Assembly: GCF_024721155.1 (NCBI RefSeq)
Contig: NZ_JAHVAP010000005.1
Span: forward strand, 434,001 to 498,000
Length of the DNA stretch: 64,000 bases
Source: Mucilaginibacter phenanthrenivorans
Lineage (GTDB): Bacteria > Bacteroidota > Bacteroidia > Sphingobacteriales > Sphingobacteriaceae
Direction: 5' to 3'
Below the pieces are notes generated by a model. That model did no database searches. It was not told the DNA's origin and was given only the letters and a program-made list of their open reading frames with translations. A program made the translations under genes and the position numbers. Shown in pieces: positions 20,475 through 29,249 of this stretch (its first letter is position 1; each line of letters starts with the position of its first letter).

Positions 20475-20888
20475 TTACATCTGACCAGTTAAATAGCCAT
20501 ATAAGAATATAGTAAATAAAAAATATGCCAACATAGCCATTGTAACAATCACGCTGAGGTTAAACCTTCCCAACGGATACTTTTCAATGATCAACAGATA
20601 TCTATCCCGCCAAAATATCAAAACATAGTTTATGATATAAATTAATAAGAATACCACGCCCATTTCTAAAATGAAAGGTGTTTTTTTTCCTAACGTGGTA
20701 AAAATTCCAAATAAGCCAAATTTATTTTGATAAACATGGAAATATTTCAGCCAAAGCATCGTGCTAAGCACAGTTAATGTAAATACCCAAGAAGTTAGGG
20801 TTAAGGGTGTCTTTACCCTTTCTTTAGGATTATGCTTAATAAAACGTTGTACAGCATCGCTCCAAAATAAATAATAATAGTTCCTCAT
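20475..20888 (-). CDS. Small membrane protein, unknown function
   Basis: I start at the ATG at 20888 (MRNYYYLFWSDAVQRF), because the 42 residues encoded upstream fall in the repeat module and are not protein-like. The 137-residue product has three strongly hydrophobic segments (about 30-50, 72-92 and 108-132) between charged loops. No family recognised. It lies between two sets of the GATGTAA palindrome modules, in a segment with ATPase and primase-like genes, so it may belong to that accessory unit. Confidence 0.5.
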   Translation of the reverse strand: MRNYYYLFWSDAVQRFIKHNPKERVKTPLTLTSWVFTLTVLSTMLWLKYFHVYQNKFGLFGIFTTLGKKTPFILEMGVVFLLIYIINYVLIFWRDRYLLIIEKYPLGRFNLSVIVTMAMLAYFLFTIFLYGYLTGQM

Positions 20889-20937
20889 AAATTTATAGTT
20901 AATGCGGCAGTGTGCAAATCGAAAAGCCTTTCTCCCG

Positions 20938-21193
20938 TTCAGGTGCGAGTGTGTCGCGTTGGCCAAAAGAGATTGAGCACTAGTGAAACCGCAGATAGGT
21001 ATTGAACTATCCATACAATACTACAACATTTACAACACTTACAACAGCCCCCCTGGCGCGAGTGTGTAGCGCTGGCCAAAAGAGGTAGGGCACTCGTGAC
21101 ACCGCTGCTAAGTATTGAACTACCCTTACACGCACTACATCATTTTACATCACATACATGCATGGTGATGTAAACGATGTAAAGTGATGTAAA
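20938..21193. repeat. Two direct copies of the module and palindrome P2
   Basis: Module copies at about 20938-21010 and 21050-21125 share GGCCAAAAGAG, GCACT...GTGA and ACCGC..ATA/AAGTATTGAACTA with the one near 20270. The second leads to P2 (21144-21193), with arms TTTACATCACATACATGCAT and ATGTAAAGTGATGTAAA. The first leads to TACAAC repeats in the same place. No gene fits 20889-21469. Confidence 0.7.
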
Positions 21194-21400
21194 ACATCGC
21201 AAAATATTTCATATCCCGCCTTATTAACAAACCGCTTGTAGGCACACATCCAATAAACAACCGTTCTTATATTTTATTTCTTTATTTTCTTTATTTTCTT
21301 TATTATTACAGATTTAATCTGTATAATTGTAAACCTTTTTAACCCGCCCGGCATTCGCTTTGGCTAGTTAAATATTATTGAGTTAAAGCCAACGTGTTTC

Positions 21401-21440
21401 TTCTGACTCAAGACTAAAGGCTTCCGACTCAAGACTAAAG
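21401..21440 (+). repeat. GACTCAAGACTAAAG word repeat
   Basis: TTCTGACTCAAGACTAAAGG followed by CTTCCGACTCAAGACTAAAG. The same word occurs inside the primase-like gene at 23494-23586. Confidence 0.7.
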
Positions 21441-21469
21441 AAAAAAATCTACACATTATAATCCTTAAA

Positions 21470-22570
21470 ATGCTAAAACCGCAATTCAACCTCCAGCAAA
21501 GGGGCATCGGCTCCATTACGCCCGCCAGGGCCCTTGAACATGTTGATGACATCATCAACCAAACAAATCCTGAACCTGCCGGCAACCGCCTGTTCGAGAT
21601 CAAAACCGCCAACAAATGGATAGAGGCCGCAAAGCACCGCCCTGTCCCTAAAATGTTATTTGATGAGTTTTGGTTCGAGGGTGAGCTGTGTATCCTGTTT
21701 GCCGAGAATGGCGTAGGCAAATCATTACTGGCCGTACAGGTGGCCAACAGCATCAGCCTGGGCTGCGCCATTACCGGCTTCAGGCTGGAAGCAGAACGGC
21801 AGCCTGTATTATACTTTGATTTTGAGCTTACCGAGAAGCAGTTTGAGGGGCGTTACTCTATCAATTATAATGATCATTATATCTTTAATGATAACCTGCT
21901 TCGTGCCGAGATCAACCCCGATAGCGTTGATTATGAGAAAGTAGGCTTCGACAGCTTTGAAGATTTTTTGAGCCATCAATTGGAAGAAGATATTATTGCA
22001 ACAGGCTCCAAGATCATCATTATTGATAATATCACCTACCTTAAAACCGAAACCGAAAAGGCCAAGGATGCCCTGCCGCTGATGAAGATGCTGATCCAGC
22101 TGAAGCGTAAGTACAACCTGAGCCTGATGGTGCTGGCACATACCCCCAAGCGCGATCTTTCGCAACCCATTACCCGCAACCATTTGCAGGGCAGCAAGCA
22201 CCTCTCTAACTTAACAGACAGTATTTTTACTATAGGCGAGAGTCAGCAGGACAGCAAGACGCGCTACCTGAAACAAATAAAGGCCCGCAGCGCCGAAGTA
22301 AAGTATCACGGCGAAAACGTGGTGGTGTGCCGGGTAAGCCAGCCCTATAATTTCGTGCTGTTTCAGTTTGAGGGTTACGGCACCGAAAAGGCACATTTAA
22401 AGGTACCGTCGGAAACGGATAAGTCTGAATTTGAAACCAGTGTAATTGACTTAATGACCGCGGAACCCGGGATCTCTGCTTATGCTATCGCCAAAAAGCT
22501 TTGTACCGATGACAGCAAGTTCAACTCCGTACAATCAAAAGTAAACCGCATACTTAAACGCCTTAAATAA
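21470..22570 (+). CDS. RecA/RepA-like AAA ATPase
   Basis: A 366-residue P-loop ATPase. Walker A is in LFAENGVGKSLLAVQVAN and Walker B in SKIIIIDNITYL; VLAHTPKRD and NHLQGSKHLSNLTDSIF are typical of RepA/RadA-like helicases and AAA_25 proteins of plasmids and integrated elements. A C-terminal part (about 325-366, SAYAIAKKLCTDDSKFNS) reads as a winged helix. It most likely binds or unwinds DNA for replication of an element. The primase-like protein downstream is the natural partner; palindrome P3 lies directly after the stop. No integrase is seen. Confidence 0.78.
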   Translation: MLKPQFNLQQRGIGSITPARALEHVDDIINQTNPEPAGNRLFEIKTANKWIEAAKHRPVPKMLFDEFWFEGELCILFAENGVGKSLLAVQVANSISLGCAITGFRLEAERQPVLYFDFELTEKQFEGRYSINYNDHYIFNDNLLRAEINPDSVDYEKVGFDSFEDFLSHQLEEDIIATGSKIIIIDNITYLKTETEKAKDALPLMKMLIQLKRKYNLSLMVLAHTPKRDLSQPITRNHLQGSKHLSNLTDSIFTIGESQQDSKTRYLKQIKARSAEVKYHGENVVVCRVSQPYNFVLFQFEGYGTEKAHLKVPSETDKSEFETSVIDLMTAEPGISAYAIAKKLCTDDSKFNSVQSKVNRILKRLK

Positions 22571-22630
22571 TACATCACTTTACATCGGTTACATCACTAT
22601 GCATGTAAGTGATGTAAAATGATGTAAAAG
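22571..22630. repeat. Palindrome P3 (GATGTAA)
   Basis: Third copy of the GATGTAA palindrome, one base after the ATPase stop. The inner perfect arms are TTACATCACT (22589-22598) and AGTGATGTAA (22608-22617), surrounded by further TACATCAC and GATGTAA words. It could serve as an iteron-like binding site or as a transcription-termination hairpin; there is no T-run. Confidence 0.7.
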
Positions 22631-22768
22631 GGTGTCATGCTGAGGCACAAGCCTGTCCTGAGTTTATCGAAGGGAAGCATGTGGGCAAAGGCCTATTCAC
22701 CATGCTTAGCACGCGGACAGGCCACTACGCACGTCGCCCTTCGAGTGCCTCAGGGTGACATCCCCCCT
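22629..22768. repeat. Second copy of the GTCATGCTGAGG hairpin repeat
   Basis: Matches the 19343-19563 element (start GGGTGTCATGCTGAGGCAC, end TGCCTCAGGGTGACATCC); here a single unit. Non-coding. Confidence 0.75.
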
Positions 22769-22809
22769 TTCTCTAATCCACTAACACTGCCACTCACTCC
22801 ACACCTAAA

Positions 22810-24300
22810 ATGTACCGCTACACCCTTGAACCCTATAAAGGCCCTGCCAGCCGTTATACCTGCCCCGAATGTAACCGTAAACGAACGTTCAGCCGCTACA
22901 TAGATACCCAAACGGGCAACCACCTTGCCGACCATGTAGGCCGCTGCAGTCGTGAAGACAGGTGCGGGTATCATTGTAAGCCGAAGCGGTTGGGGAAGTC
23001 AATAGTCGATAGTCCATGGACCATGGCAGGAAAGGGAAAGTCCATAGTCGATAGTCCATGGACCATGGCAGGAAAGGGAAAGTCCATAGTCGATAGACCA
23101 TGGACGATAGTAAAAAAGAAAGGCCGACAACACCCGCAGCTCATTCCCAACCATGGACTATCGACCATGGACCATGGACCAAAAACACCATCGACCATGG
23201 ACCATGGACCAAAAACACCATCAACCATGGACCATGGACTCCTCGAAAAATCCCTCACAGGATACGCAACTAACATATTCACAAACTGGCTGGTTAAGTT
23301 ATTTGGCGGGGAGATTACAGAAGAATTGATCGGCAGGTATTTGATCGGCTCGTCGGATCATTGGACGGGCGCAACTGTGTTTTGGCAAATTGCCATTGAT
23401 GGCGGTATCCGCACCGGCAAGGTAATGTTGTATGGCGATGACGGCAGGCGGGTGAAGAAACCGTTTAACCATATTACGTGGGTACATGCTTTAATCAGTC
23501 TTAAGTCCGGAGTCGTTAGTCAAAAGTCAAATAACCGATCTTCGACTCAAGACTCAGAGCTTAAGACTCAAGACTTTCGGCTAAAGCAATGCTTCTTCGG
23601 CGAACACCTGCTTAAAGAAGAACCTTTAAAGCCGGTGGCGATAGTGGAGAGCGAAAAGTCGGCAATAATTGCGGGCGTTTACTTGCCCAGGTTTATATGG
23701 CTGGCGGCGGGTGCCTTAAGTAATTTGAATGCCGAAAAATGCCATGTGCTTAAAGGCCGCAATGTTACCCTGTTTCCCGACCTGAACTGCTTTGATAAAT
23801 GGCAGCAAAAGGCAACACCAATTGGCATGGGTTTCAAGGTATCGCCCCTGCTTGAATTAAGCGCTAACCACGAAGAACGTACCGCTGGACTGGACATAGC
23901 AGACTACCTTTTAAAATATGATCACAGGGAGTTTATTACGCCAAACGCAAAGCCGGAGCAGGCATCGCCCGAAAATTATAGCATCAGCGATCATCAACCC
24001 ATATTAAACCTGTTTGCACAAACATTTGGCTGTGATACCGACCAGGTGCAATACCGCAAGGAGCAAATTTATAACCACCCTGTTTGGGACGACGAGATCG
24101 GCGAGCTGGAAACGTATTTTGCTACCCATCAATTGCCTGCATCCCCAGTGCGATTAAATAATTGTACCGTTATAGATGATCCACAGAAGTTTGTAAACAA
24201 CCACCTCGAAATGGTGAAACAAAATAACGGCAAGCCATGGTTCAAGATCTATTTAGAACGATTGTGGTGGTTAAAGAATTTTATGGAAAGTGCTAAGTAA
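22810..24300 (+). CDS. Primase-like Toprim protein with zinc finger
   Basis: A 496-residue protein. Residues 15-60 have a zinc finger (CPECNRKRTFSRYID, CSREDRCGYH). Then come about 80 residues of low-complexity repeats and, from about 220, a region resembling Toprim/primase proteins: VAIVESEKSAIIAG (acidic Glu) and NVTLFPDLNCFDKW (Asp of the DxD type). It looks like DUF6371-type primase-like proteins of Bacteroidetes elements. The linker is built from repeats: four copies of TMDHG or SPWTM units of 42 and 30 bases, all multiples of three. A second insert (about 228-255, SQKSNNRSSTQDSELKTQDF) carries the GACTCAAGACT word. Substrate and activity are unknown. Confidence 0.68.
   Translation: MYRYTLEPYKGPASRYTCPECNRKRTFSRYIDTQTGNHLADHVGRCSREDRCGYHCKPKRLGKSIVDSPWTMAGKGKSIVDSPWTMAGKGKSIVDRPWTIVKKKGRQHPQLIPNHGLSTMDHGPKTPSTMDHGPKTPSTMDHGLLEKSLTGYATNIFTNWLVKLFGGEITEELIGRYLIGSSDHWTGATVFWQIAIDGGIRTGKVMLYGDDGRRVKKPFNHITWVHALISLKSGVVSQKSNNRSSTQDSELKTQDFRLKQCFFGEHLLKEEPLKPVAIVESEKSAIIAGVYLPRFIWLAAGALSNLNAEKCHVLKGRNVTLFPDLNCFDKWQQKATPIGMGFKVSPLLELSANHEERTAGLDIADYLLKYDHREFITPNAKPEQASPENYSISDHQPILNLFAQTFGCDTDQVQYRKEQIYNHPVWDDEIGELETYFATHQLPASPVRLNNCTVIDDPQKFVNNHLEMVKQNNGKPWFKIYLERLWWLKNFMESAK
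22994..23241 (+). repeat. In-gene tandem repeat of CCATGGACCATGG units
   Basis: 42-base units (AGTCGATAGTCCATGGACCA and following) repeat near 22994-23105, then 30-base units (CCATGGACCATGGACC) near 23150-23241. Both lengths keep the reading frame of the primase-like gene, which is open through them. The unit contains palindromic CCATGG words. Confidence 0.85.
23494..23586 (+). repeat. In-gene GACTCAAGACT repeat
   Basis: Words related to 21401-21440 (AGTCTTAAGTCCGGAGTCGT, GACTCAAGACTCAGAGC, AGACTCAAGACTTTCGG) lie in frame in the primase-like gene between its zinc-finger/linker part and the Toprim part. Confidence 0.75.
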
Positions 24301-24409
24301 TATCTCCTCCCATTCCCCGCCTGCCTTCACCTCCATCATCGGCAATCAGCTCAAATTCTTCCATACATTTAGGCTACACCATTTACGGTTTAGGCTAACT
24401 TATGCCCAA

Positions 24410-24417
24410 TATGTTTG
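24410..24417 (+). promoter_or_regulatory. Promoter -7 box of the SDR gene
   Basis: TATGTTTG fits the Bacteroidetes -7 consensus TAnnTTTG and would start transcription near 24423, nine bases before ATG 24432. A less perfect CACCTTTG follows at 24420-24427. The ORF start at 24402 overlaps the box, which argues for 24432. Confidence 0.5.
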
Positions 24418-24431
24418 TCCACCTTTGTATC

Positions 24432-25172
24432 ATGAAAAACAACATAAAAGGAAAAGTGGTGGCAATTACCGGCGCCAGCAGTGGAATTGGCGAGGCTACA
24501 GCGCTCATGCTGGCGGCACAGGGAGCAAAAGTGGTTTTGGGCGCCCGCCGGAAAGACCGGTTGGAGGACTTGGTCAGCCGGATCAAAACAGCCGGCGGTG
24601 AAGCTGTGTGCCTGGTAACTGATGTCACGCTGCGCGGGGATCTGACTAATCTGGTTGCCTTAGCTTGTACAACATACGGCCGTTTAGACGTAATGGTGAA
24701 TAACGCCGGCATCAGTCATCTCGGTCGGATAGACGATGTACAGGTAGCCGAATGGGAAGAAATGATTGATGTGAACCTCAAGGGTACGCTATACGGCATA
24801 GCCGCAGCTTTGCCTGTGTTTAAAAAGCAGGGCTCGGGCCATATCATCAATATTATTTCAACTTCGGGGATCAGGATCGTACCCCTCCAGGGCGTATATG
24901 CGGGAACCAAGAACGCAGTGCGTACCATTGCCGAGGCGTTGCGCCAGGAATCGGGCGGACAATACAGGGTAACCGGCATCTCGCCCGGTTTTGTGAATAC
25001 CGAACTGACGGATCATATTAAGGATGATGCAACCAGGGGTGCCATTAAGGAAAGAGCTGCACAGATAGCGATCTCGCCTGATGCCATAGCAGGTGGTGTC
25101 GTCTACGCGATCAGCCAGCCGGACAATGTGGATGTGGGAGACATCGTTATCAGGCCAAGTATACAGGATTAA
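24432..25172 (+). CDS. Short-chain dehydrogenase/reductase
   Basis: A classical SDR of 246 residues. The cofactor motif TGASSGIGEATALML is near the start, NNAGIS follows, and the catalytic Ser-Tyr-Lys is in IISTSGIRIVPLQGVYAGTK (Tyr-x-x-x-Lys as YAGTK). It reduces or oxidises a small carbonyl or alcohol with NAD(P)H; the substrate is unknown. The start at 24432 (MKNNIKGKVVAITG) gives the normal distance to the glycine motif. An AraC regulator follows after 18 bases on the same strand. Confidence 0.9.
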   Translation: MKNNIKGKVVAITGASSGIGEATALMLAAQGAKVVLGARRKDRLEDLVSRIKTAGGEAVCLVTDVTLRGDLTNLVALACTTYGRLDVMVNNAGISHLGRIDDVQVAEWEEMIDVNLKGTLYGIAAALPVFKKQGSGHIINIISTSGIRIVPLQGVYAGTKNAVRTIAEALRQESGGQYRVTGISPGFVNTELTDHIKDDATRGAIKERAAQIAISPDAIAGGVVYAISQPDNVDVGDIVIRPSIQD

Positions 25173-25190
25173 TGTTAACTTGGTCTGCCC

Positions 25191-26096
25191 ATGAAAGCTA
25201 CGCAGCCGCCCATTGTTTTTAAAAACATCTCTGAACTGATGCGGGGTATAGGTATGCCCAAACCCCTGCATCCCCTGGTTGCGTTGGTAAACTATGATGT
25301 TACGAAGATCAGCCGTGAAAACGCAGGAAGAAGTTTCCTGATCGATTTTTATAAGATCTCCTTTAAAAAGGAATTCAGGGGCCAGGTAAAATACGGACAG
25401 GGTTATTATGACTTTGAGGAAGGGGGCCTGGCTTTTTTAGCGCCTAACCAACTGGTTACTATGTCTGGCGAAGAAGGCAGCTATGACGGCTACACGCTCT
25501 ATTTTCATGCTGATCTTATCCGGAATTACCAATTGGGTAAAAATATTGCTGATTATGGCTTCTTCGCCTACGCGGTGAACGAAGCTTTATTTCTTTCGGA
25601 TAAGGAGAAGAAGGTAATTGGCGGTTTGTTTGAAAATATCGCCGCCGAACTGGATAACAACACCGATGCCTTTAGCCAGGATGTGCTGGTATCGCAGATT
25701 GAATTGCTGCTTAACTACAGCAACCGTTTTTATAACCGGCAGTTCCTCACCCGAAAGGCTGTGCATCACGATCTGATCAGCCAAATGGATACTTACCTTG
25801 CCGACCGTTTTACAGCCTCCGCGAGTGGGATCCCAACCGTTTTGGAAGTTGCCGGCCACCTCCGGATATCGCCAAGATACCTCACCGATATGCTTAAAAC
25901 CCTCACCGGGCAAAGTGCACAGCAGCATATTCATGACCGGTTAATAGCAAGGGCAAAGCTAATGCTAACAACCACCCGCATGAATGTTGCTGAAATTGCC
26001 TATCAATTGGGGTTTGAACACCCGCAGTCGTTTAATAAATTATTTAAGCGTAGCACCGATCTTTCACCAAACGCGTTCAGGGAATCGTTCAATTAG
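25191..26096 (+). CDS. AraC-family transcription regulator
   Basis: A 301-residue AraC protein. The first 180 residues are a cupin-like domain of the Bacteroidetes type (SISFKKEFRGQVKYGQ-like region, GGLAFLAPNQLVTMSG), then a linker and the two helix-turn-helix units: HLRISPRYLTDMLKTLTG and VAEIAYQLGFEHPQSFNKLF, ending in SPNAFRESFN. It directly follows the SDR gene (18 bases) and is probably its regulator. Inducer unknown. Confidence 0.88.
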   Translation: MKATQPPIVFKNISELMRGIGMPKPLHPLVALVNYDVTKISRENAGRSFLIDFYKISFKKEFRGQVKYGQGYYDFEEGGLAFLAPNQLVTMSGEEGSYDGYTLYFHADLIRNYQLGKNIADYGFFAYAVNEALFLSDKEKKVIGGLFENIAAELDNNTDAFSQDVLVSQIELLLNYSNRFYNRQFLTRKAVHHDLISQMDTYLADRFTASASGIPTVLEVAGHLRISPRYLTDMLKTLTGQSAQQHIHDRLIARAKLMLTTTRMNVAEIAYQLGFEHPQSFNKLFKRSTDLSPNAFRESFN

Positions 26097-26110
26097 CGCT
26101 GTGCTCCCCG

Positions 26111-28483
26111 TCATTCTGTTCTCAAACTCTTTATCGGGTTAACAATTGCGGCTTTTATCGACTCATAGCTCATGGTGATCCAGGCGATACTCAAAGCGGC
26201 CGCGGAAGCTATGAAGAATACCACCCAGCTAACATTGATATGGTAGGCAAAACCGGCCAGCCAGCTGTTCACCGCATACCATGAAAGCGGTATGGCTATA
26301 ATTATAGCGATCACGATCAGCCTGGTGATGCCGGAGGATAATAAATAAACGAGGCTTAAAACGGATGCGCCTAATACCTTGCGCACACCAATTTCTTTGG
26401 TACGCTGCTCGGCCATAAATGCGGATAAACCGTATAAACCCAGGCAGGAAATAAATATGCCCAGGATGGCAAACAGGTTAAAAATGTTGCCCATCTGTTG
26501 TTCACCCTTATAGAGGTTAGCAAGCTCCTGGTCAAGAAAATCAAACTTGAAGGGGTAGGCCGGGTTTAATTCCTTGCTTATTTTTTCCAAAACCTGTATG
26601 GTTGCACTGGTTTTACCGGGCAGGGTTCGTACCATTATATAACCACCCATCTTATTAAAGGGCATAACCAATGGCTCAATAGCTTGCGAAATCGGTTTAA
26701 AATTAAAGTCCTTTACTACGCCAACTATGGTGCCTTTATTACCCCAAAGCGTTAACGGTTTACCAACGGCGGTATTGGCATTTAAGCCCATAGTTTTCGC
26801 CATCTTTTCGTTGATCATGTAGTTATTGGAATCGCTTTTAAAGCCTCGCGAAAAACTTCGGCCATTCACTAGCTTCATCCTGAATGTATGGGTAAAATCC
26901 TCATTAACGGCCATTACCGGAAATGACATTTGCGAGTGGGGATCTTTACCGTCCCAGCCTACGCTAAGCGTCCAGCCCAACAGGTTGGTAGGCAGGTCGG
27001 AGGTGATGGCGAAATCGCTGGTTAGCGGGTTTCGTGCTAACTCATCTTTAAAAGCCTGTTGCTTGTGCCAGATGTCTCCCGTCATGGGTATATACAGGAG
27101 ATTGGCCTTCTCGAAACCGGGATTCCTGTCCCTGATAAATCTAAGCTGGTTGTAGATCACCACTGTGCCTACCAGCAACACGATGGAAACCATGAATTGA
27201 ACTACAACCAAAGTGTTGCGGAACAGTAAATTTCCGCCCATTGACTTTACATTCCCCTTTAGTACTTTAACCGGGTTGAAGCCTGAAAGGAATAAGGCGG
27301 GATAACTACCCGAAATGATCCCGGTTAACAAGGCAATACCAAAAAGGCTTACCCAAAGCTTCATATCCGACAGATCGATAGCGAGTTTTCTGTTCGCCAG
27401 TTCATTAAATACCGGCAGGAATAACTGGACGATCACGAGCGCAAGCGATAAGGACAGGAAGGAAATAAATACCGACTCGCTTAAAAACTGGAGGATCAGT
27501 TGCCCACGCACAGCACCAGCCACCTTCCGCAAGCCGATTTCCTTGGCCCTCCGGGCTGACCGTGCAGTAGCCAGGTTCATGAAATTGATGCAGGCCACCA
27601 CAAGGATTAAAATTGCGATGATAAAAAAGATGTTTACGTATTGCGCATTGCCGTGCCCTGGCATATCGCCAAGTCTATCAGGCGCCAGGTGGATTTTGGT
27701 TAAGGGCTGTAATTGGAACAAGGCCTTGGTTCCCGGGCTATGCTTCTGAAAGATCTGGTCAATTTGCTTTTCAAGTCTTGATAAATTGGGAGCAGATGGA
27801 TCAAAACTTTTTTGCAATTGAACATAGTCGAAAAGGTTGAAGTTGTCCCATGTATTGCTTTTTAAATCGTCGAACGTTTTAGCCAGGGAGGCCATCGGAA
27901 GAACGAAGTCAAATTGTAGGTCGGAGTTGGCAGGAATATTGGCTAAAACGCCTGTTACTATCACGTTTTCCTGGTTATCCTTTCGGATTACCTTGCCAAT
28001 GGGATCCTCTTTTCCAAAGTATTTTGTTGCCATTTCCTGTGTTATCAAAACAGCATCTATTTGTTTTAATGCTGTGGCGCGGTCGCCATGCACCAGAGGA
28101 AAGGAAAACACATCCATGAAACTCGCATCGGCATAAAACACTCGTTTTTCTTCAAATTTTTTATTACCCGCTTCGAGCAGTACGCTGTTGCTTAGCCCTA
28201 AACGCACCGTATTTTTAACAACCGGCATTTCTGCCTTTAAACCTGCTGGCATACCTGCCGAGTTAGCCGCGCTTTTTGAATCACCAAATTCGCTGGTTAT
28301 ACGATAGATTTGCCCGGCATTTTTATGGAACTTGTCGTAGCTCAATTCATTTTGCACCCAAAGCAAAATCAGGATACCCGAGGCCAGGCCTATTGCCAAA
28401 CCTGATATATTGATGATTGCGTAAGCTTTGTCCTTTATTATATTCCGGTAGGCGAGTTTAAAATATGTTTGCAACATGGCCAT
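26111..28483 (-). CDS. MacB/FtsX-type ABC transporter permease
   Basis: A 790-residue permease with two FtsX-like halves: a first TM helix (20-40), a large periplasmic MacB-type domain (about 45-275), three helices (about 285-395), and after a short TM (about 430) a second periplasmic part and three C-terminal helices. Motifs are RAKEIGLRKVAGA and RTKEIGVRKVLGAS, which mark each permease half. In Bacteroidetes such proteins act with an ATPase, often coded elsewhere, to move lipids or peptides across the envelope. No ATPase gene is here. The start codon follows the stop of the FecR-like fragment with no gap (TAA then ATG). Confidence 0.88.
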   Translation of the reverse strand: MAMLQTYFKLAYRNIIKDKAYAIINISGLAIGLASGILILLWVQNELSYDKFHKNAGQIYRITSEFGDSKSAANSAGMPAGLKAEMPVVKNTVRLGLSNSVLLEAGNKKFEEKRVFYADASFMDVFSFPLVHGDRATALKQIDAVLITQEMATKYFGKEDPIGKVIRKDNQENVIVTGVLANIPANSDLQFDFVLPMASLAKTFDDLKSNTWDNFNLFDYVQLQKSFDPSAPNLSRLEKQIDQIFQKHSPGTKALFQLQPLTKIHLAPDRLGDMPGHGNAQYVNIFFIIAILILVVACINFMNLATARSARRAKEIGLRKVAGAVRGQLILQFLSESVFISFLSLSLALVIVQLFLPVFNELANRKLAIDLSDMKLWVSLFGIALLTGIISGSYPALFLSGFNPVKVLKGNVKSMGGNLLFRNTLVVVQFMVSIVLLVGTVVIYNQLRFIRDRNPGFEKANLLYIPMTGDIWHKQQAFKDELARNPLTSDFAITSDLPTNLLGWTLSVGWDGKDPHSQMSFPVMAVNEDFTHTFRMKLVNGRSFSRGFKSDSNNYMINEKMAKTMGLNANTAVGKPLTLWGNKGTIVGVVKDFNFKPISQAIEPLVMPFNKMGGYIMVRTLPGKTSATIQVLEKISKELNPAYPFKFDFLDQELANLYKGEQQMGNIFNLFAILGIFISCLGLYGLSAFMAEQRTKEIGVRKVLGASVLSLVYLLSSGITRLIVIAIIIAIPLSWYAVNSWLAGFAYHINVSWVVFFIASAAALSIAWITMSYESIKAAIVNPIKSLRTE

Positions 28484-28774
28484 TTAATTTTCAAGGTAAA
28501 TAATTATTTTTCTTTTAGGTTGCCTTTTATAGGTTGACGCAGTAATCTGCGGAACTTGATGCGATTCAGCGGATTTGATCCGCTCCGTTAACTTTGCAAA
28601 GCTGCGATTTATATCCTCTTTGGATGCGGGTTCGTCAATTATCAAATCCGCCAGTAGCCGTAATACCGCGAATGCCTCAGGATCTTCCTTCTCCAGGAAA
28701 TCATCCAGTTCCTGTGATTCGTCGCAGGTTGACTTTTTACCCGCCAGTTTCAGCATGTGATTTTCAATTTTCAT
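28484..28774 (-). CDS. Short FecR-like anti-sigma N-terminus
   Basis: Start at ATG 28774 (MKIENHMLKLAGKKS). The 96-residue product has the helical, acidic N-terminal pattern of FecR-type anti-sigma factors (ELDDFLEKEDPEAFAVLRLL, then an Arg/Lys-rich end RQPKRKIIIYLEN). It ends where a FecR protein would enter the membrane; no membrane helix or FecR domain follows. Either it is a truncated anti-sigma factor or a short co-regulator of the permease, to which it is joined without a gap. No sigma factor is visible. Uncertain. Confidence 0.45.
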   Translation of the reverse strand: MKIENHMLKLAGKKSTCDESQELDDFLEKEDPEAFAVLRLLADLIIDEPASKEDINRSFAKLTERIKSAESHQVPQITASTYKRQPKRKIIIYLEN

Positions 28775-29249
28775 TTTAATAAACCGGACTGATGTATATC
28801 TCAAGCAATACAGCAACTGTTACCATGCTATTTAAATTCCATGCCAAATGCATAATATATTGATAATAAATATCTTATAAAACAAACCTTACCAATGCCG
28901 TTCGAAAACGTTACAACGACTGTGCGGTTTTATCAGTTGTGATTCGGCCAGAAAAAGCCATGCCCGTATAAGACCCTGCCATCCAAACTTTTCCTTTTAT
29001 GTTTCTTATTATTTTAATTGATACGCATATCACGCTGTATTAAAAATAATTTATTTATAGTTAAAACATTAATTGATTATTAAGCAATTTTTAATACGCG
29101 GCTATAATTTGCATTTAAAACCTACATCCAAGTCTTTTCAAGATCATTAGCTGTATTAACCATCATGCGAACATTTATTCTGAAGCCTCCTTAAAGCGGG
29201 AAATAATTCCAATAAATATTTACTAATACCTAACCAATACAAAATCATT
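28775..29249. other. AT-rich intergenic region
   Basis: About 475 bases between divergent transcripts with no gene-like ORF and no hairpin of note. It should hold promoters for the anti-sigma/permease pair and for the GH71/99-like gene; I could not fix their boxes. Confidence 0.5.

Noticed and set aside
22994..23241. CRISPR-like tandem repeats
   Set aside because: Units are adjacent without unique spacers and lie in an open reading frame; no cas gene in the window.
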